A stretch of DNA of 64,000 nt from Pseudobutyrivibrio xylanivorans (GTDB lineage Bacteria > Bacillota > Clostridia > Lachnospirales > Lachnospiraceae), in assembly GCF_008935055.1 (NCBI RefSeq), contig NZ_CP043028.1, forward strand, positions 2,138,501-2,202,500, in the 5' to 3' direction. The first letter of the stretch is position 1; the number at the start of each line of letters is the position of its first letter. The translations under genes were made by a program, and so were the position numbers. A model generated the notes under the pieces. It was not told the origin of the DNA and did not search any database. It saw only the letters and a program-made list of their open reading frames with translations. Positions 53,777 to 63,365 of the stretch are shown in pieces.

Positions 53777-53828
53777 TTTTACTAAAATGGCTAATATTTT
53801 AGTAAAGGGATATTATTTTACTAAAAAG
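53777..53828. promoter_or_regulatory. three phased TTTTACTAAAA operators
   Basis: TTTTACTAAAA (53777-53787), inverted TTTTAGTAAA (53797-53806) and TTTTACTAAAAAG (53816-53828) have centres about 20 bases apart, or two helical turns. The last one touches the ribosome site (AAAGGGGG) of the GH43 surface gene. This is a plausible LacI target array. Confidence 0.5.
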
Positions 53829-53841
53829 GGGGAATTTTAGA

Positions 53842-56800
53842 ATGAAGAAAAAGATGGCTATTGCCATGATCATTGCAGCATCTATGGTTTTGGGACAACC
53901 ATGCTACAATGAAGGAGTTGTTGTTAATGCAGCCGAAAGAACGTCGGTGAAAAGTCCTGATAAGTTTCTGAAAATCTCAAATGACACTTTTTTTAAGGAT
54001 AAGGATGGAAATAATCTTTATTCTCAGGGAGGCGGCATTTTTGAATTTAATGGAACTTATTATTGGTATGGTGTGAAATATGCTGAGGCAGTGTCATATG
54101 CAGAAACCAGAACACCATCTTCAGTAAATAATTTTGTTGGAATCACCTGCTATTCTTCAAAAGATTTGGTTAATTGGACTGATGAGGGGTTGATTGCAAC
54201 GCCTGAGGATGTATTTGATGCAGATGTGATGGAGGGACAGCCAGCTGCTTGGGTAGGCAGATTAGGTGTGACCAAATTGGACGATGGAACCTATGCACTG
54301 CTGGTACAGCATGAATGTGATGATGCAGACAATAGTATAGATAATGCGAATCGTGGAGATACAAATCCAGAGACAGATGGATGGAGTAAGCAGGTGTTGA
54401 TTATGACATCTGATTCACCAACAGGTCATTTTAAATGGAACAATCGTATTAATATGAAAAGCTATATAGGAACTACAAATACAGGTGATCAGACTGTGTT
54501 TATAGATCCTGCAACAGGCAAAGGATACCTTTTATATTCCTATGGAAGCGGAAGAGGAAGAATGTATCTTTCACAAATTGTAAAGGGTGATGATGGACTT
54601 GTTACACTGACTGAATCAAGGATGATATATTCTGGTGCCGGTCGTGAAGGCAATTGCATGTTTGAATACAACGGAAAGTATTATGTTTGCGCTTCTGATT
54701 TATATGGTTGGAATGCTTCACACTGCTATTATCTTGTGTTGGATAGTTTAGATGATGAATATCTTCAGACTCGTCCAGTTACGAAAGATATGTATTTGAT
54801 GAATGGTTGTTCAGATGATTATTGCCACGTAAGTCAGACTGGTTTTTTCTATAAGGTAAATGGAACAAAGCAGGATACCGTAATTTTCTGTGGTGATAGA
54901 TGGTCAGATTTTGCAGATAATGGAGATGGATATAATGTGTGGTGTCCGCTTTCATTTGATGAGAATGGAATTCCTTATTTTAATTCTTTGAGTGATTGGA
55001 AATTAAACCCGAAAACAGGAGAATGGAAGACAGATAGCAATAATAATTTTGTAAAGAATGGTAGCTTTGACGCAGACAGAATATCAGTTACTGATTTCGT
55101 GGGCTGGAATGAGGAGATACTTAATGGCTCTGGTTCAATTACAAATACGAAGGACTGCGTCACTGGAAAATATGCGTTGCTCATGTCTGGAACAGGTGAG
55201 TATAAAGAAAAAATTTCCCAGAATATATCATCAGCAGGATTTGCACTGGATAATGGTTTGTATGATTTTTCAGCAAAGATAAAGAATACTGATGGTTTCA
55301 ACGAATTGGCTCTGTATGCAATAAGTGGAGGTACTGAGTATGGCTTGGATATTACAGAAGTCAATGAAGAGTTTTCAGTTGTAACATTGAAAAATGTAGT
55401 TGTTGAAAACAATCAGGTAGAGCTTGGAATATATGCTGATGGAAATGGCGGTAAAGCTATAGTTGATGATTTGACCTTTATAAAAAGTGATGAGGAAAGC
55501 TACACTACAGGCACATTAAAAGGAAATATTTCAGGTGAGGATGAGACAATAGGTAAAAAAGTCGTTGTCAAGGCAAAGAGTGAAGACGGAAAGTACTATT
55601 CAAAAGAAGTTGCCATTACTTCAGGAGAGACACAATATGAAATAGCTCATTTGCCAGAAGGTACCTATGGTATTACTGTAGAGGGTGATGGAGTAGCAAT
55701 AAAGATGGATGAAGAAAGCTCAAAGGATAATTCCATTGCTGATATTCATGCAGTAAATACAACAGGAAGCGTGAAAGGCCGTGTTGTCACAAAGACAGGA
55801 TTACCATTAAGTGGAGTTGAAGTTACATTAAAAGGTAACGATGAAGAGCATACACAGACTACAAACGAAAGTGGTGAATATGAATTCAAAGATATCAAGC
55901 AGGGAAGTTATTCAATTGAATATTCTTTAAAGGAATATGCTGTGGCTAATGATGTTGAATCTGAAACAAAAGTGGCAGCTGGTTTTACCACTGTAAAAGC
56001 TGATACCAAGATGGGAAAAGTGCAGGGAAAAGTAGCTGGTTCTGTTGAAAATGGAAGTAATGCATTAATAATAGCAAAAGCAACAGATGGTTCTACGGAT
56101 TATTACATTGCTAGGGCAGATGAAGACGGAGAATTTCAATTTGATAGTTTGCCGGGAGGTGAATATACCATCATGGCAACTACAACCCCAAATATGCAAT
56201 ACGATTCTGTTCCTGCTTGTGCTGGAAAAGTTAAGGTCTCTGGTTCAGAGAGCATTTATATTTCTCTAAGGATGGGTGATGACGTAACATCAAAAATCAC
56301 TAATCCTACATTTGATGGAAAGAATCTCGATGGATGGGAGAACGGTGGTGATAAAGCTGGATATCGTAATGGAAAGAAAAACAGCCATGGAACCTATGAT
56401 TTGGCTCCTTGGGCAAACGATGATTTTACGGTAGATACATATCAGACAATCAGTGATTTGGAAGATGGATATTATGTTCTTTCTTGCTACGCTCAAGCAG
56501 ATTACACATCCAATGATTCCTTATATCTTTACGGTAGAAGTTCAGATGATACATCAAAGGTTGTTATACCAGCTGGTGCATCATCTTATGAGTTGATTGC
56601 ATTAAAGGTTAAAGTGACAGATGGACAGCTTACTATTGGAATCGCTGGAAATATGTCAGCAGGCAAATGGGCTAACATTGATGATTTTCATTTAGGTTAC
56701 TTAGGAAATGATATCGAGATAAATAAGGAAACCGTTGAAGAAGAAAGCGAGGAAATGTCTGAGGATTATGAGCCAACAACTCCTGCTTCGCCAGAAACAC

Positions 56801-57417
56801 TAGAAGAATTTGTACTTGTAGGAACAAGTAGAGCAGTTGTTAAGAAAACTCAGTCTGAAGATAATAATAAGTCTGATGGTGGTACATCAAATGGACAAAA
56901 AGCTCAGGAGCCAAAACAGGATGAGCCAAAATCCGAGGAAAGCAAGAGTCAAGAAGGCAAAGTAGAACAAAAGCCTGAGCAGTCTAACGCTAGTGAAAGC
57001 AAGTCTTCCGGAACGCAGCAGTCTCAGCCAAGCACTAGTGCTAGTCAATCGGCACCAACAGTAAAAGAGGTTGTTCAGCCAACTGAGACAAAGCAGGTTG
57101 CAAATAATTCATCTGCGCAGACTAATTCAAATGTGAATAACAAGCAGCAGGTGAAAACAACAACTTCAGATAACAATAAGATTCCTGAGGTAAAGGACGA
57201 GGATGAACTGACAGCAGATCAGGAAGAAATTATTGATGATACTACAGAAGAAAAATTGGAAACAGTTATTGAAAATGAGCAGGTTCCAGCAGCTGCCGAA
57301 AGCGTAAATGAAAGTGAATCAAATGGAAGTGCATTACCAATTGTTCTTGGAATAATAGCAGCTATTGCTATAGCAAGCGGAGCGGGCGTTATTATTGTTA
57401 GAAGGAGATTATGGTAA
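53842..57417 (+). CDS. large cell-surface GH43-type multidomain protein
   Basis: An 1191-residue exported, membrane-anchored protein. A signal peptide (about 1-31, ends VVVNAAE) is followed by a GH43-like five-bladed propeller (about 40-385; KDGNNLYSQGGGIFEFNGTY, YYWYGVKYAE, CYSSKDLVNWTDEG, YSGAGREGNCMFEYNGKYY). Next are a beta-sandwich module (about 400-550), three carboxypeptidase-regulatory-like/Cna-B-type repeats (about 553-815; GSVKGRVVTKTGLPLSGVEV), a second sandwich (about 820-955), a Glu/Lys/Ser/Gln-rich stalk (about 965-1150) and a C-terminal membrane segment with basic tail VVRRRLW-like (IIVRRRLW). No LPXTG is present. The GGG-ILYH-like motif resembles exo-beta-1,3-galactanase relatives, so arabinogalactan or pectic side chains are possible; substrate unsure. 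Confidence 0.87.
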   Translation: MKKKMAIAMIIAASMVLGQPCYNEGVVVNAAERTSVKSPDKFLKISNDTFFKDKDGNNLYSQGGGIFEFNGTYYWYGVKYAEAVSYAETRTPSSVNNFVGITCYSSKDLVNWTDEGLIATPEDVFDADVMEGQPAAWVGRLGVTKLDDGTYALLVQHECDDADNSIDNANRGDTNPETDGWSKQVLIMTSDSPTGHFKWNNRINMKSYIGTTNTGDQTVFIDPATGKGYLLYSYGSGRGRMYLSQIVKGDDGLVTLTESRMIYSGAGREGNCMFEYNGKYYVCASDLYGWNASHCYYLVLDSLDDEYLQTRPVTKDMYLMNGCSDDYCHVSQTGFFYKVNGTKQDTVIFCGDRWSDFADNGDGYNVWCPLSFDENGIPYFNSLSDWKLNPKTGEWKTDSNNNFVKNGSFDADRISVTDFVGWNEEILNGSGSITNTKDCVTGKYALLMSGTGEYKEKISQNISSAGFALDNGLYDFSAKIKNTDGFNELALYAISGGTEYGLDITEVNEEFSVVTLKNVVVENNQVELGIYADGNGGKAIVDDLTFIKSDEESYTTGTLKGNISGEDETIGKKVVVKAKSEDGKYYSKEVAITSGETQYEIAHLPEGTYGITVEGDGVAIKMDEESSKDNSIADIHAVNTTGSVKGRVVTKTGLPLSGVEVTLKGNDEEHTQTTNESGEYEFKDIKQGSYSIEYSLKEYAVANDVESETKVAAGFTTVKADTKMGKVQGKVAGSVENGSNALIIAKATDGSTDYYIARADEDGEFQFDSLPGGEYTIMATTTPNMQYDSVPACAGKVKVSGSESIYISLRMGDDVTSKITNPTFDGKNLDGWENGGDKAGYRNGKKNSHGTYDLAPWANDDFTVDTYQTISDLEDGYYVLSCYAQADYTSNDSLYLYGRSSDDTSKVVIPAGASSYELIALKVKVTDGQLTIGIAGNMSAGKWANIDDFHLGYLGNDIEINKETVEEESEEMSEDYEPTTPASPETLEEFVLVGTSRAVVKKTQSEDNNKSDGGTSNGQKAQEPKQDEPKSEESKSQEGKVEQKPEQSNASESKSSGTQQSQPSTSASQSAPTVKEVVQPTETKQVANNSSAQTNSNVNNKQQVKTTTSDNNKIPEVKDEDELTADQEEIIDDTTEEKLETVIENEQVPAAAESVNESESNGSALPIVLGIIAAIAIASGAGVIIVRRRLW

Positions 57418-57471
57418 CTTTAAAATAACAACAAAAGGGCTAGATGAAAACAATTTAATAGTATGTTAGAA

Positions 57472-57507
57472 TAGCATTAGGTGTGATTACACCTAGTGCT
57501 ATTTTCT
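57472..57507 (+). terminator. terminator after surface protein gene
   Basis: TAGCATTAGGTGT and ACACCTAGTGCTA pair over 13 positions with one mismatch, followed by TTTTCT. Confidence 0.88.
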
Positions 57508-57558
57508 ATTGTAAGTATTAATTAATGTTTACAGGAAATCAGAGGAGGAATAAATAAT

Positions 57559-59253
57559 ATGGACTACAAAGCAAGATATAACGAATGGCTAGAGAAGCTG
57601 GAGGATAATGATCCTCTCAAGGCAGAGCTACTTTCTATAAAGGATGACGATAAGGATATTGAGGATAGATTTTATCAGGATTTGGCATTTGGTACAGCAG
57701 GTCTTCGTGGTAAGGTTGGCGCTGGAACAAATCGCATGAACTTCTTTACAGTTGGCAAGGCTACACAGGGTGTTGCTGATTTCATCGTTTCAAAGGGCAA
57801 GGAGGCCTGCGAGAAGGGTGTTGTTATTGCACATGACCCACGTCATTTCTCAAAGGAATTCTCACAGCTTGCAGCTGGTATTTTTGCGGCAAACGGAATC
57901 AAGGTTTATTGCTTCCCAGATCTTCGCCCTACACCAGAGCTTGCATTTATGATTCGCCGTCTTGGTACAGTTTCTGGTATCAATATTACGGCCAGCCACA
58001 ACCCAAAGGAGTACAATGGTTACAAGGCTTATTGGGATGATGGATGTCAGGTTTCTTCTGAAATCGCAGATGGCATGACAGAGTGCATCAATGCAGTTGA
58101 TATGTGGACAGGCGTTAAGAAGTCTGATTTCGAAGAGGGCGTTAAGTCTGGCAAGATTATTGTTCTTGGAGAGGAGTACGACAGACAGTATCTTAACAAG
58201 ATTGAGTCTCTTGCAATTCATGAGGGCGACGAGCTTGATCTTACAATTCCACTTGTATATACACCACTTAACGGCTGCGGTTCTATTCCATTCCGTCAGA
58301 TGCTTAACGACAGAGGCTTCTCGAACTGGACAATCGTTCCAGAGCAGGAGAATCCAGACCCAGATTTCACAACAGTTGGTTATCCAAACCCAGAGGATCC
58401 AAAGGCATTCAAGCTTTCTGAGGAGTATGGTCGCAAGTTTGGCGCAGAGCTTCTTATGGCTACAGACCCAGATGCAGATCGTTTTGCAATCGAAATTCGC
58501 GATAGCGAGGGAAACTATGTACCTCTTAACGGAAACCAGACAGGATATCTTCTTGTAAACTATGTTCTCGAGGGGCACAAGGATGCTGGTACACTTCCTG
58601 CAAAGGGAGCTATGGTTAAGTCTATCGTTACATCTACACTTTCAACAATCATGGCTAAGGCTTATGGTGTGGAAATGTTTGAAACTCTTACAGGTTTCAA
58701 GAATATTTGTGGAAAAATCCCTTATCTTCACGATAACGGATATACGTATTTATTTGGCTATGAAGAGTCAGTTGGCTATGCAATTTGTGAGGATATCCGT
58801 GATAAGGACGGTATCTCAGCAGGTATGATGGTTGCCGAGGCAGCTGCATACTATCGCAAGCAGGGCAAGACTCTTTGGGATGTTCTTCAGGAGATTTATG
58901 CTAAGTATGGCTTCTTTGCAGAGGATGAGCCAAACATTATTCTTGAGGGAATTCCAGGTGCACAGCGCATCCAGCGTATGATGAAGTGGTTCCGTGAGAA
59001 TATTCCAACAGAGGTTGCTGGTTCAAAGGTAGATAAGGTCATCGATTACATCAATGGCTATGACGATATTCCAGCTCAGAATGCAATCAGAATCTTCCTT
59101 CAGAATGGTTCTTGGTTTGCAATCAGACCATCAGGTACAGAGCCAAAGATTAAGTTCTACTTCTACTCAAATCAGAACAGCAGAGAGAAGGCTCTTGAGG
59201 TTAACGCTCAGATTAAAGAGGAAATCTTTGCTCTTATCAACTCTGTAGAGTAA
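57559..59253 (+). CDS. pgcA: phosphoglucomutase/phosphomannomutase
   Basis: A 564-residue alpha-D-phosphohexomutase interconverting glucose 1- and 6-phosphate. The phosphoserine is Ser146 in TASHNPKEYNGYK. The metal loop is DPDADRFAIE, the sugar-binding loop GYEESVGYAI, and the phosphate-binding end RPSGTEPKIKFYF. Four-domain length is typical of the PgcA/PgmB-type long form in Firmicutes. It links sugar catabolism to nucleotide-sugar synthesis. AGAGGAGG precedes the ATG. Confidence 0.95.
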   Translation: MDYKARYNEWLEKLEDNDPLKAELLSIKDDDKDIEDRFYQDLAFGTAGLRGKVGAGTNRMNFFTVGKATQGVADFIVSKGKEACEKGVVIAHDPRHFSKEFSQLAAGIFAANGIKVYCFPDLRPTPELAFMIRRLGTVSGINITASHNPKEYNGYKAYWDDGCQVSSEIADGMTECINAVDMWTGVKKSDFEEGVKSGKIIVLGEEYDRQYLNKIESLAIHEGDELDLTIPLVYTPLNGCGSIPFRQMLNDRGFSNWTIVPEQENPDPDFTTVGYPNPEDPKAFKLSEEYGRKFGAELLMATDPDADRFAIEIRDSEGNYVPLNGNQTGYLLVNYVLEGHKDAGTLPAKGAMVKSIVTSTLSTIMAKAYGVEMFETLTGFKNICGKIPYLHDNGYTYLFGYEESVGYAICEDIRDKDGISAGMMVAEAAAYYRKQGKTLWDVLQEIYAKYGFFAEDEPNIILEGIPGAQRIQRMMKWFRENIPTEVAGSKVDKVIDYINGYDDIPAQNAIRIFLQNGSWFAIRPSGTEPKIKFYFYSNQNSREKALEVNAQIKEEIFALINSVE

Positions 59254-59300
59254 GCTGTGACATTTGAATAAATTAAGTCATTTGTTTAAGTGAATATGAT

Positions 59301-59341
59301 AAAAAAAGTGGGTATTTGATATAAATACTCACTTTTTTTCA
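59301..59341 (+). terminator. terminator after phosphoglucomutase gene
   Basis: AAAAAGTGGGTATTT and AAATACTCACTTTTT make a stem of 14-15 pairs with T residues following. Confidence 0.88.
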
Positions 59342-59385
59342 CTATAATTGATTATAATGAAATCTCTATGGAGGAATATATTTTT

Positions 59386-62202
59386 ATGAGTTCAAAGATA
59401 TTTGATGTTGAGAAATTTGCAGCAGTTGCCCGACGCGCAGTTGCTGAGGGAATAGTATTACTAAAGAATGATGATGGTGTATTGCCACTTGAAGCGGGTT
59501 CAAAAATCGCGCTTTTTGGTCGAAGCCAGTTCAATTATTACAAGAGTGGCACAGGCTCTGGTGGAATGGTAAATGCCAAGTATGTCATCGGTGTGCGTGA
59601 GGCACTTGAGGCTGATGAAAGGTTCACTCTTGATGAGGAGCTTAAGGCTATATATGATGAGTGGATTAAGGATAATCCATTTGATGCAGGCATAGGCTGG
59701 GCTTCAGAGCCTTGGTTCCAAAAGGAAATGCCAGTGACCTCTGAGCTTGCAAAGCAGGCAGCAGACTCTTCTGATGTGGCTGTTGTTCTCATTGGCCGTA
59801 CAGCAGGAGAGGATCAGGATAATAGCAACTCTCAAGGAAGCTACCTTCTTACAGATGATGAGCACGAGATGCTTAAGAATGTTACAGCTGCTTTTGAGAA
59901 GGTGGTTGTTCTTCTTAACGTTGGTAACATTATCGATATGAAATGGGTTGAGAAATACAATCCATCAGCCGTACTTTATATTTGGCAGGGTGGTCAGGAA
60001 GGTGGCCTTGGAGCAGTTGATGTGCTTTCAGGTGATGTAAATCCTTCTGGACGTCTTACAGATACAGTTGCCCGTGACATTGAGGATTATTCTTCTACAG
60101 CCAATTTCGGTGGAAATAAGTACAACATCCAGCAGGAGGATATCTATGTTGGCTACAGATATTTCGAGACTTTTGCAAAGGATAAGGTTCTCTATCCATT
60201 TGGCTTCGGATTGTCTTATACTTCATTTAGCATAGTTCCTACTGCCTTCTATTATGGTGTTGAGGAAACAGAGTTTGAGGTTCAAGTTACAAACACTGGC
60301 TCGGTTAAAGGACAGCAGGTTGTTCAGGTTTATGTTTCAAAGCCACAGGGGGCTCTTGGAAATCCTGCTCGTGAGCTTGTTGGATTTGCAAAGACAAAGG
60401 AGCTTCAGCCAGGAGAGCAGGAGACTCTTAGTATCGTAATTACGAATTACCAGATTTCAAGCTATGATGATAGCGGTGTTACAGGACACAAGAGCGCATA
60501 CGTGCTCCTTGAGGGTGAGTACAGCTTCTATATTGGTGAGAATGTTAGAGAAGCTACACTTGTGGCTAGCTTTGAGCAGGAGGAGCTTGAGGTTGTAGAG
60601 CAGCTCTCAGAGGCTATGGCACCTGTTGTAGAATTTGAGCGCATGAAGCCAATCGTAAATGGTGCAGGAGAGTTTGAAGTTTCTTATGAAAAGGCACCTG
60701 TTTCAACAGTTGATTCTAACGAGCTTCGCGTTGAGGCACTCAAGCCTGAAATCAAACAGACTGGCGACAAGGGAATCAAGCTTGCTGACGTTGATGCTGG
60801 CAAAGCATCTATGGATGATTTTATAGCACAACTTTCGGACGAGGATCTTTGCTGCATCGTAAGAGGTGAGGGCATGAGCTCACCTAAGGTTACACCTGGT
60901 TGTGGTGGCGCTTATGGCGGTGTGACAGATTCACTTCTAGAGAAGGGTATTCCAGTGTCATGCTGTACAGATGGACCTTCAGGAATTCGTATGGATTCAG
61001 GCAAGAGAGCCTTTGCAATGCCAAATGGAACCTGCCTTGCTTGTGCATGGAATCTTGATCTTACTGAGGAGCTTTATAACTGGGAAGGTCTTGAGCTTCG
61101 TAAGAATAAGGTAGATGTGCTTCTTGGACCTGGTATGAATATTCACAGAAACCCTCTTAACGGACGTAACTTTGAGTATTTCAGTGAGGACCCACTTGTG
61201 ACTGGAAAGAATGCAGCTGCACAGCTTAAGGGAATGCACAAATACGGAGTTACAGGTACAATCAAGCATTTTGCACTTAACACACAGGAAACAGGACGTC
61301 ACACAGTTGAGCATGTTGCTTCAGAGCGTGCTATCCGTGAGATTTATCTCAAGGGCTTTGAAATCACGGTTAAGGAAGCAGGCGCTCATGCAGTTATGAC
61401 AACTTATGGTTCTGTAAATGGCTACTACACATCATCAAGCTACGATTTGGTTACTAGAATTCTCAGAAATGAGTGGGGCTTCAAGGGCATCGTAATGACT
61501 GACTGGTGGGCTAAGGGTGGCCGTTCTTACAAGGGCAACAACGCTGATATGGCATCAATTGTCCGCGCGCAGAACGACATTTACATGGTTACAAGCTCTG
61601 CAATTGATAATACAAACAAGGATAATCTTGAGGAGGAGCTTGCCGCAGGAACACTTTCAAGAGCAGAGCTTCAGACTTGTGCAAGAAATATCTGCCAGTT
61701 CATCATGGGAAAGCCAGTGTTTGCACGCCTCATTGAAAAAGGAAATGAGCTTGACCTTCAGCTTGCAGAGGAAGCTGACGATGATGAGCTTGAGTTTGAT
61801 AAGATTATTGATCTTCGTATAGACGAAGATGGAGTTGCGGAAGTTGATTTGGCCGAAATCAAGACTTCTCGAAACAGCAACAATATTATTTCGGTTTCAT
61901 TCAAGGAGAGAGGAGATTACAAGCTGGAGCTGACAGTACGTGCAGGCCAAAACCTCAGCGACCTTGCTCAGATTCCGCTTAGCATCTTCAAGGATAAGGA
62001 TCTTCTGAAGATGGTTACTCTTACCGGAGAGGATAAGGATTGGCAGACAATTGAGGTACCACTTATTGGTTGTGCCATGACATTCTTCCTAAAGCTTTAT
62101 TTTGCACAGGATGGAATGGAGATTAAGAACATCAGAATTTCCCTGACAAAATCAAGAGAGGAAGAGTTCAGGATGCTGTTTGCAAGAATGGGCGAAGAAT
62201 AG
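59386..62202 (+). CDS. GH3 glycosidase with permuted domain order
   Basis: A 938-residue cytoplasmic GH3 enzyme whose domains are in inverted order. The alpha/beta sandwich comes first (VLLKNDDGVLPLEAGSKIAL at residues 25-44, given in part, and LIGRTAGEDQD), then a fibronectin-like module (PFGFGLSYTSF), and the catalytic barrel is last (about 480-800) with nucleophile Asp706 in GIVMTDWWAKGG. GPGMNIHRNPLNGRNFEYFS and KHFALNTQE are also seen. This layout is known from Butyrivibrio/Ruminococcus beta-glucosidases. A further C-terminal domain follows. I choose the ATG at 59386, since GGAGG lies 10 bases upstream; an ATG at 59368 has no ribosome site. It is followed by the Est1E-like gene. Confidence 0.9.
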   Translation: MSSKIFDVEKFAAVARRAVAEGIVLLKNDDGVLPLEAGSKIALFGRSQFNYYKSGTGSGGMVNAKYVIGVREALEADERFTLDEELKAIYDEWIKDNPFDAGIGWASEPWFQKEMPVTSELAKQAADSSDVAVVLIGRTAGEDQDNSNSQGSYLLTDDEHEMLKNVTAAFEKVVVLLNVGNIIDMKWVEKYNPSAVLYIWQGGQEGGLGAVDVLSGDVNPSGRLTDTVARDIEDYSSTANFGGNKYNIQQEDIYVGYRYFETFAKDKVLYPFGFGLSYTSFSIVPTAFYYGVEETEFEVQVTNTGSVKGQQVVQVYVSKPQGALGNPARELVGFAKTKELQPGEQETLSIVITNYQISSYDDSGVTGHKSAYVLLEGEYSFYIGENVREATLVASFEQEELEVVEQLSEAMAPVVEFERMKPIVNGAGEFEVSYEKAPVSTVDSNELRVEALKPEIKQTGDKGIKLADVDAGKASMDDFIAQLSDEDLCCIVRGEGMSSPKVTPGCGGAYGGVTDSLLEKGIPVSCCTDGPSGIRMDSGKRAFAMPNGTCLACAWNLDLTEELYNWEGLELRKNKVDVLLGPGMNIHRNPLNGRNFEYFSEDPLVTGKNAAAQLKGMHKYGVTGTIKHFALNTQETGRHTVEHVASERAIREIYLKGFEITVKEAGAHAVMTTYGSVNGYYTSSSYDLVTRILRNEWGFKGIVMTDWWAKGGRSYKGNNADMASIVRAQNDIYMVTSSAIDNTNKDNLEEELAAGTLSRAELQTCARNICQFIMGKPVFARLIEKGNELDLQLAEEADDDELEFDKIIDLRIDEDGVAEVDLAEIKTSRNSNNIISVSFKERGDYKLELTVRAGQNLSDLAQIPLSIFKDKDLLKMVTLTGEDKDWQTIEVPLIGCAMTFFLKLYFAQDGMEIKNIRISLTKSREEEFRMLFARMGEE

Positions 62203-62235
62203 AAAACCAAATTGTGAAAAAAGGGAGAAGCTAAT

Positions 62236-62979
62236 ATGGAAGAATTTTTTATTAACAGTGATGGGATTAAATTACACGCAAAGCTGGATAGGCCAGAAGG
62301 TGCTGGTAAGGGGCCGCTTTGCATTTTGATACATGGGTTTACGGGGCACATGGAGGAAGAGCATATTATTTTGGTTAAGGATGCAATGCTTAAGGCAAAT
62401 GTGTCTGTACTTCGTGTTGAAATGTATGGTCATGGACAGAGTGAAGGAGAATTTGAAAAGCACACATTGTATAAGTGGGTGACAAATGCTCTTTCTGTTG
62501 TAGAGTATGCTAAGTCACTGGACTTTGTTACGGATTTGTATTTATGTGGTCACTCTCAGGGCGGTTTGCTTACAATGCTTGTGGGCGGAATGTGCGCTGA
62601 TGATTTTAAAGCCATAATTCCTATGTCACCAGCATGGATGATTCCAGAAATATGTAGAGAGGGAATGGTTTTAGGCACAACTTTTGATGCTAAGCATATT
62701 CCAGATAGGATTTTTTCTGAGGATTGGGGCTGGGGCCTGAATGGAGATTATATCCGCGTGGCTCAGACTATTCATGTTGAGGATGAAATTGAGAGATATG
62801 ACGGAGAAGTTTTGATTATCCATGGGGATGAGGATGCAACAGTTCCATTCTCGTACGCTGAGAAGGCTGAAAAGCTATATAAAAATGCAAAGCTTGTTCC
62901 AATTCATGGAGCCGATCATTGCTTCGAGGGACATTTGGATGAATTATCCGAGGCTGTGTATTCATTTTTCATGAATTAA
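62236..62979 (+). CDS. feruloyl/cinnamoyl esterase, Est1E-like alpha/beta-hydrolase
   Basis: A 247-residue cytoplasmic serine esterase. The nucleophile elbow is LCGHSQGGLLT (Ser107), the acid is in HGDEDATVPFS (Asp200), and the His is in GADHCFEGHLDE (His228). The opening (DGIKLHAKL, CILIHGFTGHMEEEHI, RVEMYGHGQSEG, DFVTDLYLCGHSQGG) matches closely what I remember of Est1E from Butyrivibrio proteoclasticus, which cuts ferulate from arabinoxylan. It lies 33 bases after the GH3 gene with GGGAGAAG upstream, so both are likely cotranscribed and could act on feruloylated oligosaccharides. Confidence 0.9.
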   Translation: MEEFFINSDGIKLHAKLDRPEGAGKGPLCILIHGFTGHMEEEHIILVKDAMLKANVSVLRVEMYGHGQSEGEFEKHTLYKWVTNALSVVEYAKSLDFVTDLYLCGHSQGGLLTMLVGGMCADDFKAIIPMSPAWMIPEICREGMVLGTTFDAKHIPDRIFSEDWGWGLNGDYIRVAQTIHVEDEIERYDGEVLIIHGDEDATVPFSYAEKAEKLYKNAKLVPIHGADHCFEGHLDELSEAVYSFFMN

Positions 62980-63027
62980 AAACATCTTATAGCAAACACG
63001 AGATATTGAAAACTTTGATGTACTGCC

Positions 63028-63282
63028 TGTGTTATATCTTTGCGTATAGACAGTAAAATAAGTTGGCTTTTTACTACCTATATTATATGCTGCCTAATGG
63101 AAAGTAAAAATGGAGACTATTTTACTATCTGCTATGATGTTCACAATTGAGAGAGTAAAAATAGAATTGATTTTACTGCCTGTGTAGTTATTGAAATTTG
63201 GGAAAGTAAAAACACGAATAATTTTACTTTCTGTGGTTATGTTCACAGTTAAGAAAGTAAAAACAGTAGTATGATTACTACC
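63028..63282. repeat. tandem array of five 51-bp hairpin units
   Basis: Five units of exactly 51 bases run head to tail (63028, 63079, 63130, 63181, 63232). Each has a variable 24-base lead followed by AGTAAAA, ten variable bases, TTTTACT and a 3-base end (acc/atc/gcc/ttc/acc). Only the inverted repeat AGTAAAA/TTTTACT is strictly kept; the last unit has a shortened right arm (TTACT). Lead sequences are partly related (TATGTTCACA in units 3 and 5). A half-unit tail TACTGCC precedes unit 1. The array lies between convergent genes and encodes no protein. Confidence 0.85.
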
Positions 63283-63322
63283 AACAAAGAAAAAATCTGA
63301 ATAGAGAAGTAAACTACAAAAT

Positions 63323-63354
63323 AGGAGCCCCAGTTACTATTAACTGGGGCTCCT
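63323..63354 (-). terminator. terminator of the phosphoribosyltransferase gene
   Basis: AGGAGCCCCAGTTA and TAACTGGGGCTCCT form a perfect 14-bp stem with a 4-base loop. On the minus strand it is followed by ATTTTG and lies 11 bases past the stop codon. It may also stop + transcription. Confidence 0.85.
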
Positions 63355-63365
63355 GGTTTCTATTA

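Noticed and set aside
57862..58578. 238-residue reverse-strand frame in the phosphoglucomutase gene
   Set aside because: Antisense of strongly conserved coding sequence; Cys/Trp-rich shadow with no start signals.
63028..63282. CRISPR array
   Set aside because: Spacing is regular, but only two 7-base arms are constant in each 51-base unit; there are no identical 25-40 base repeats and no cas genes nearby.
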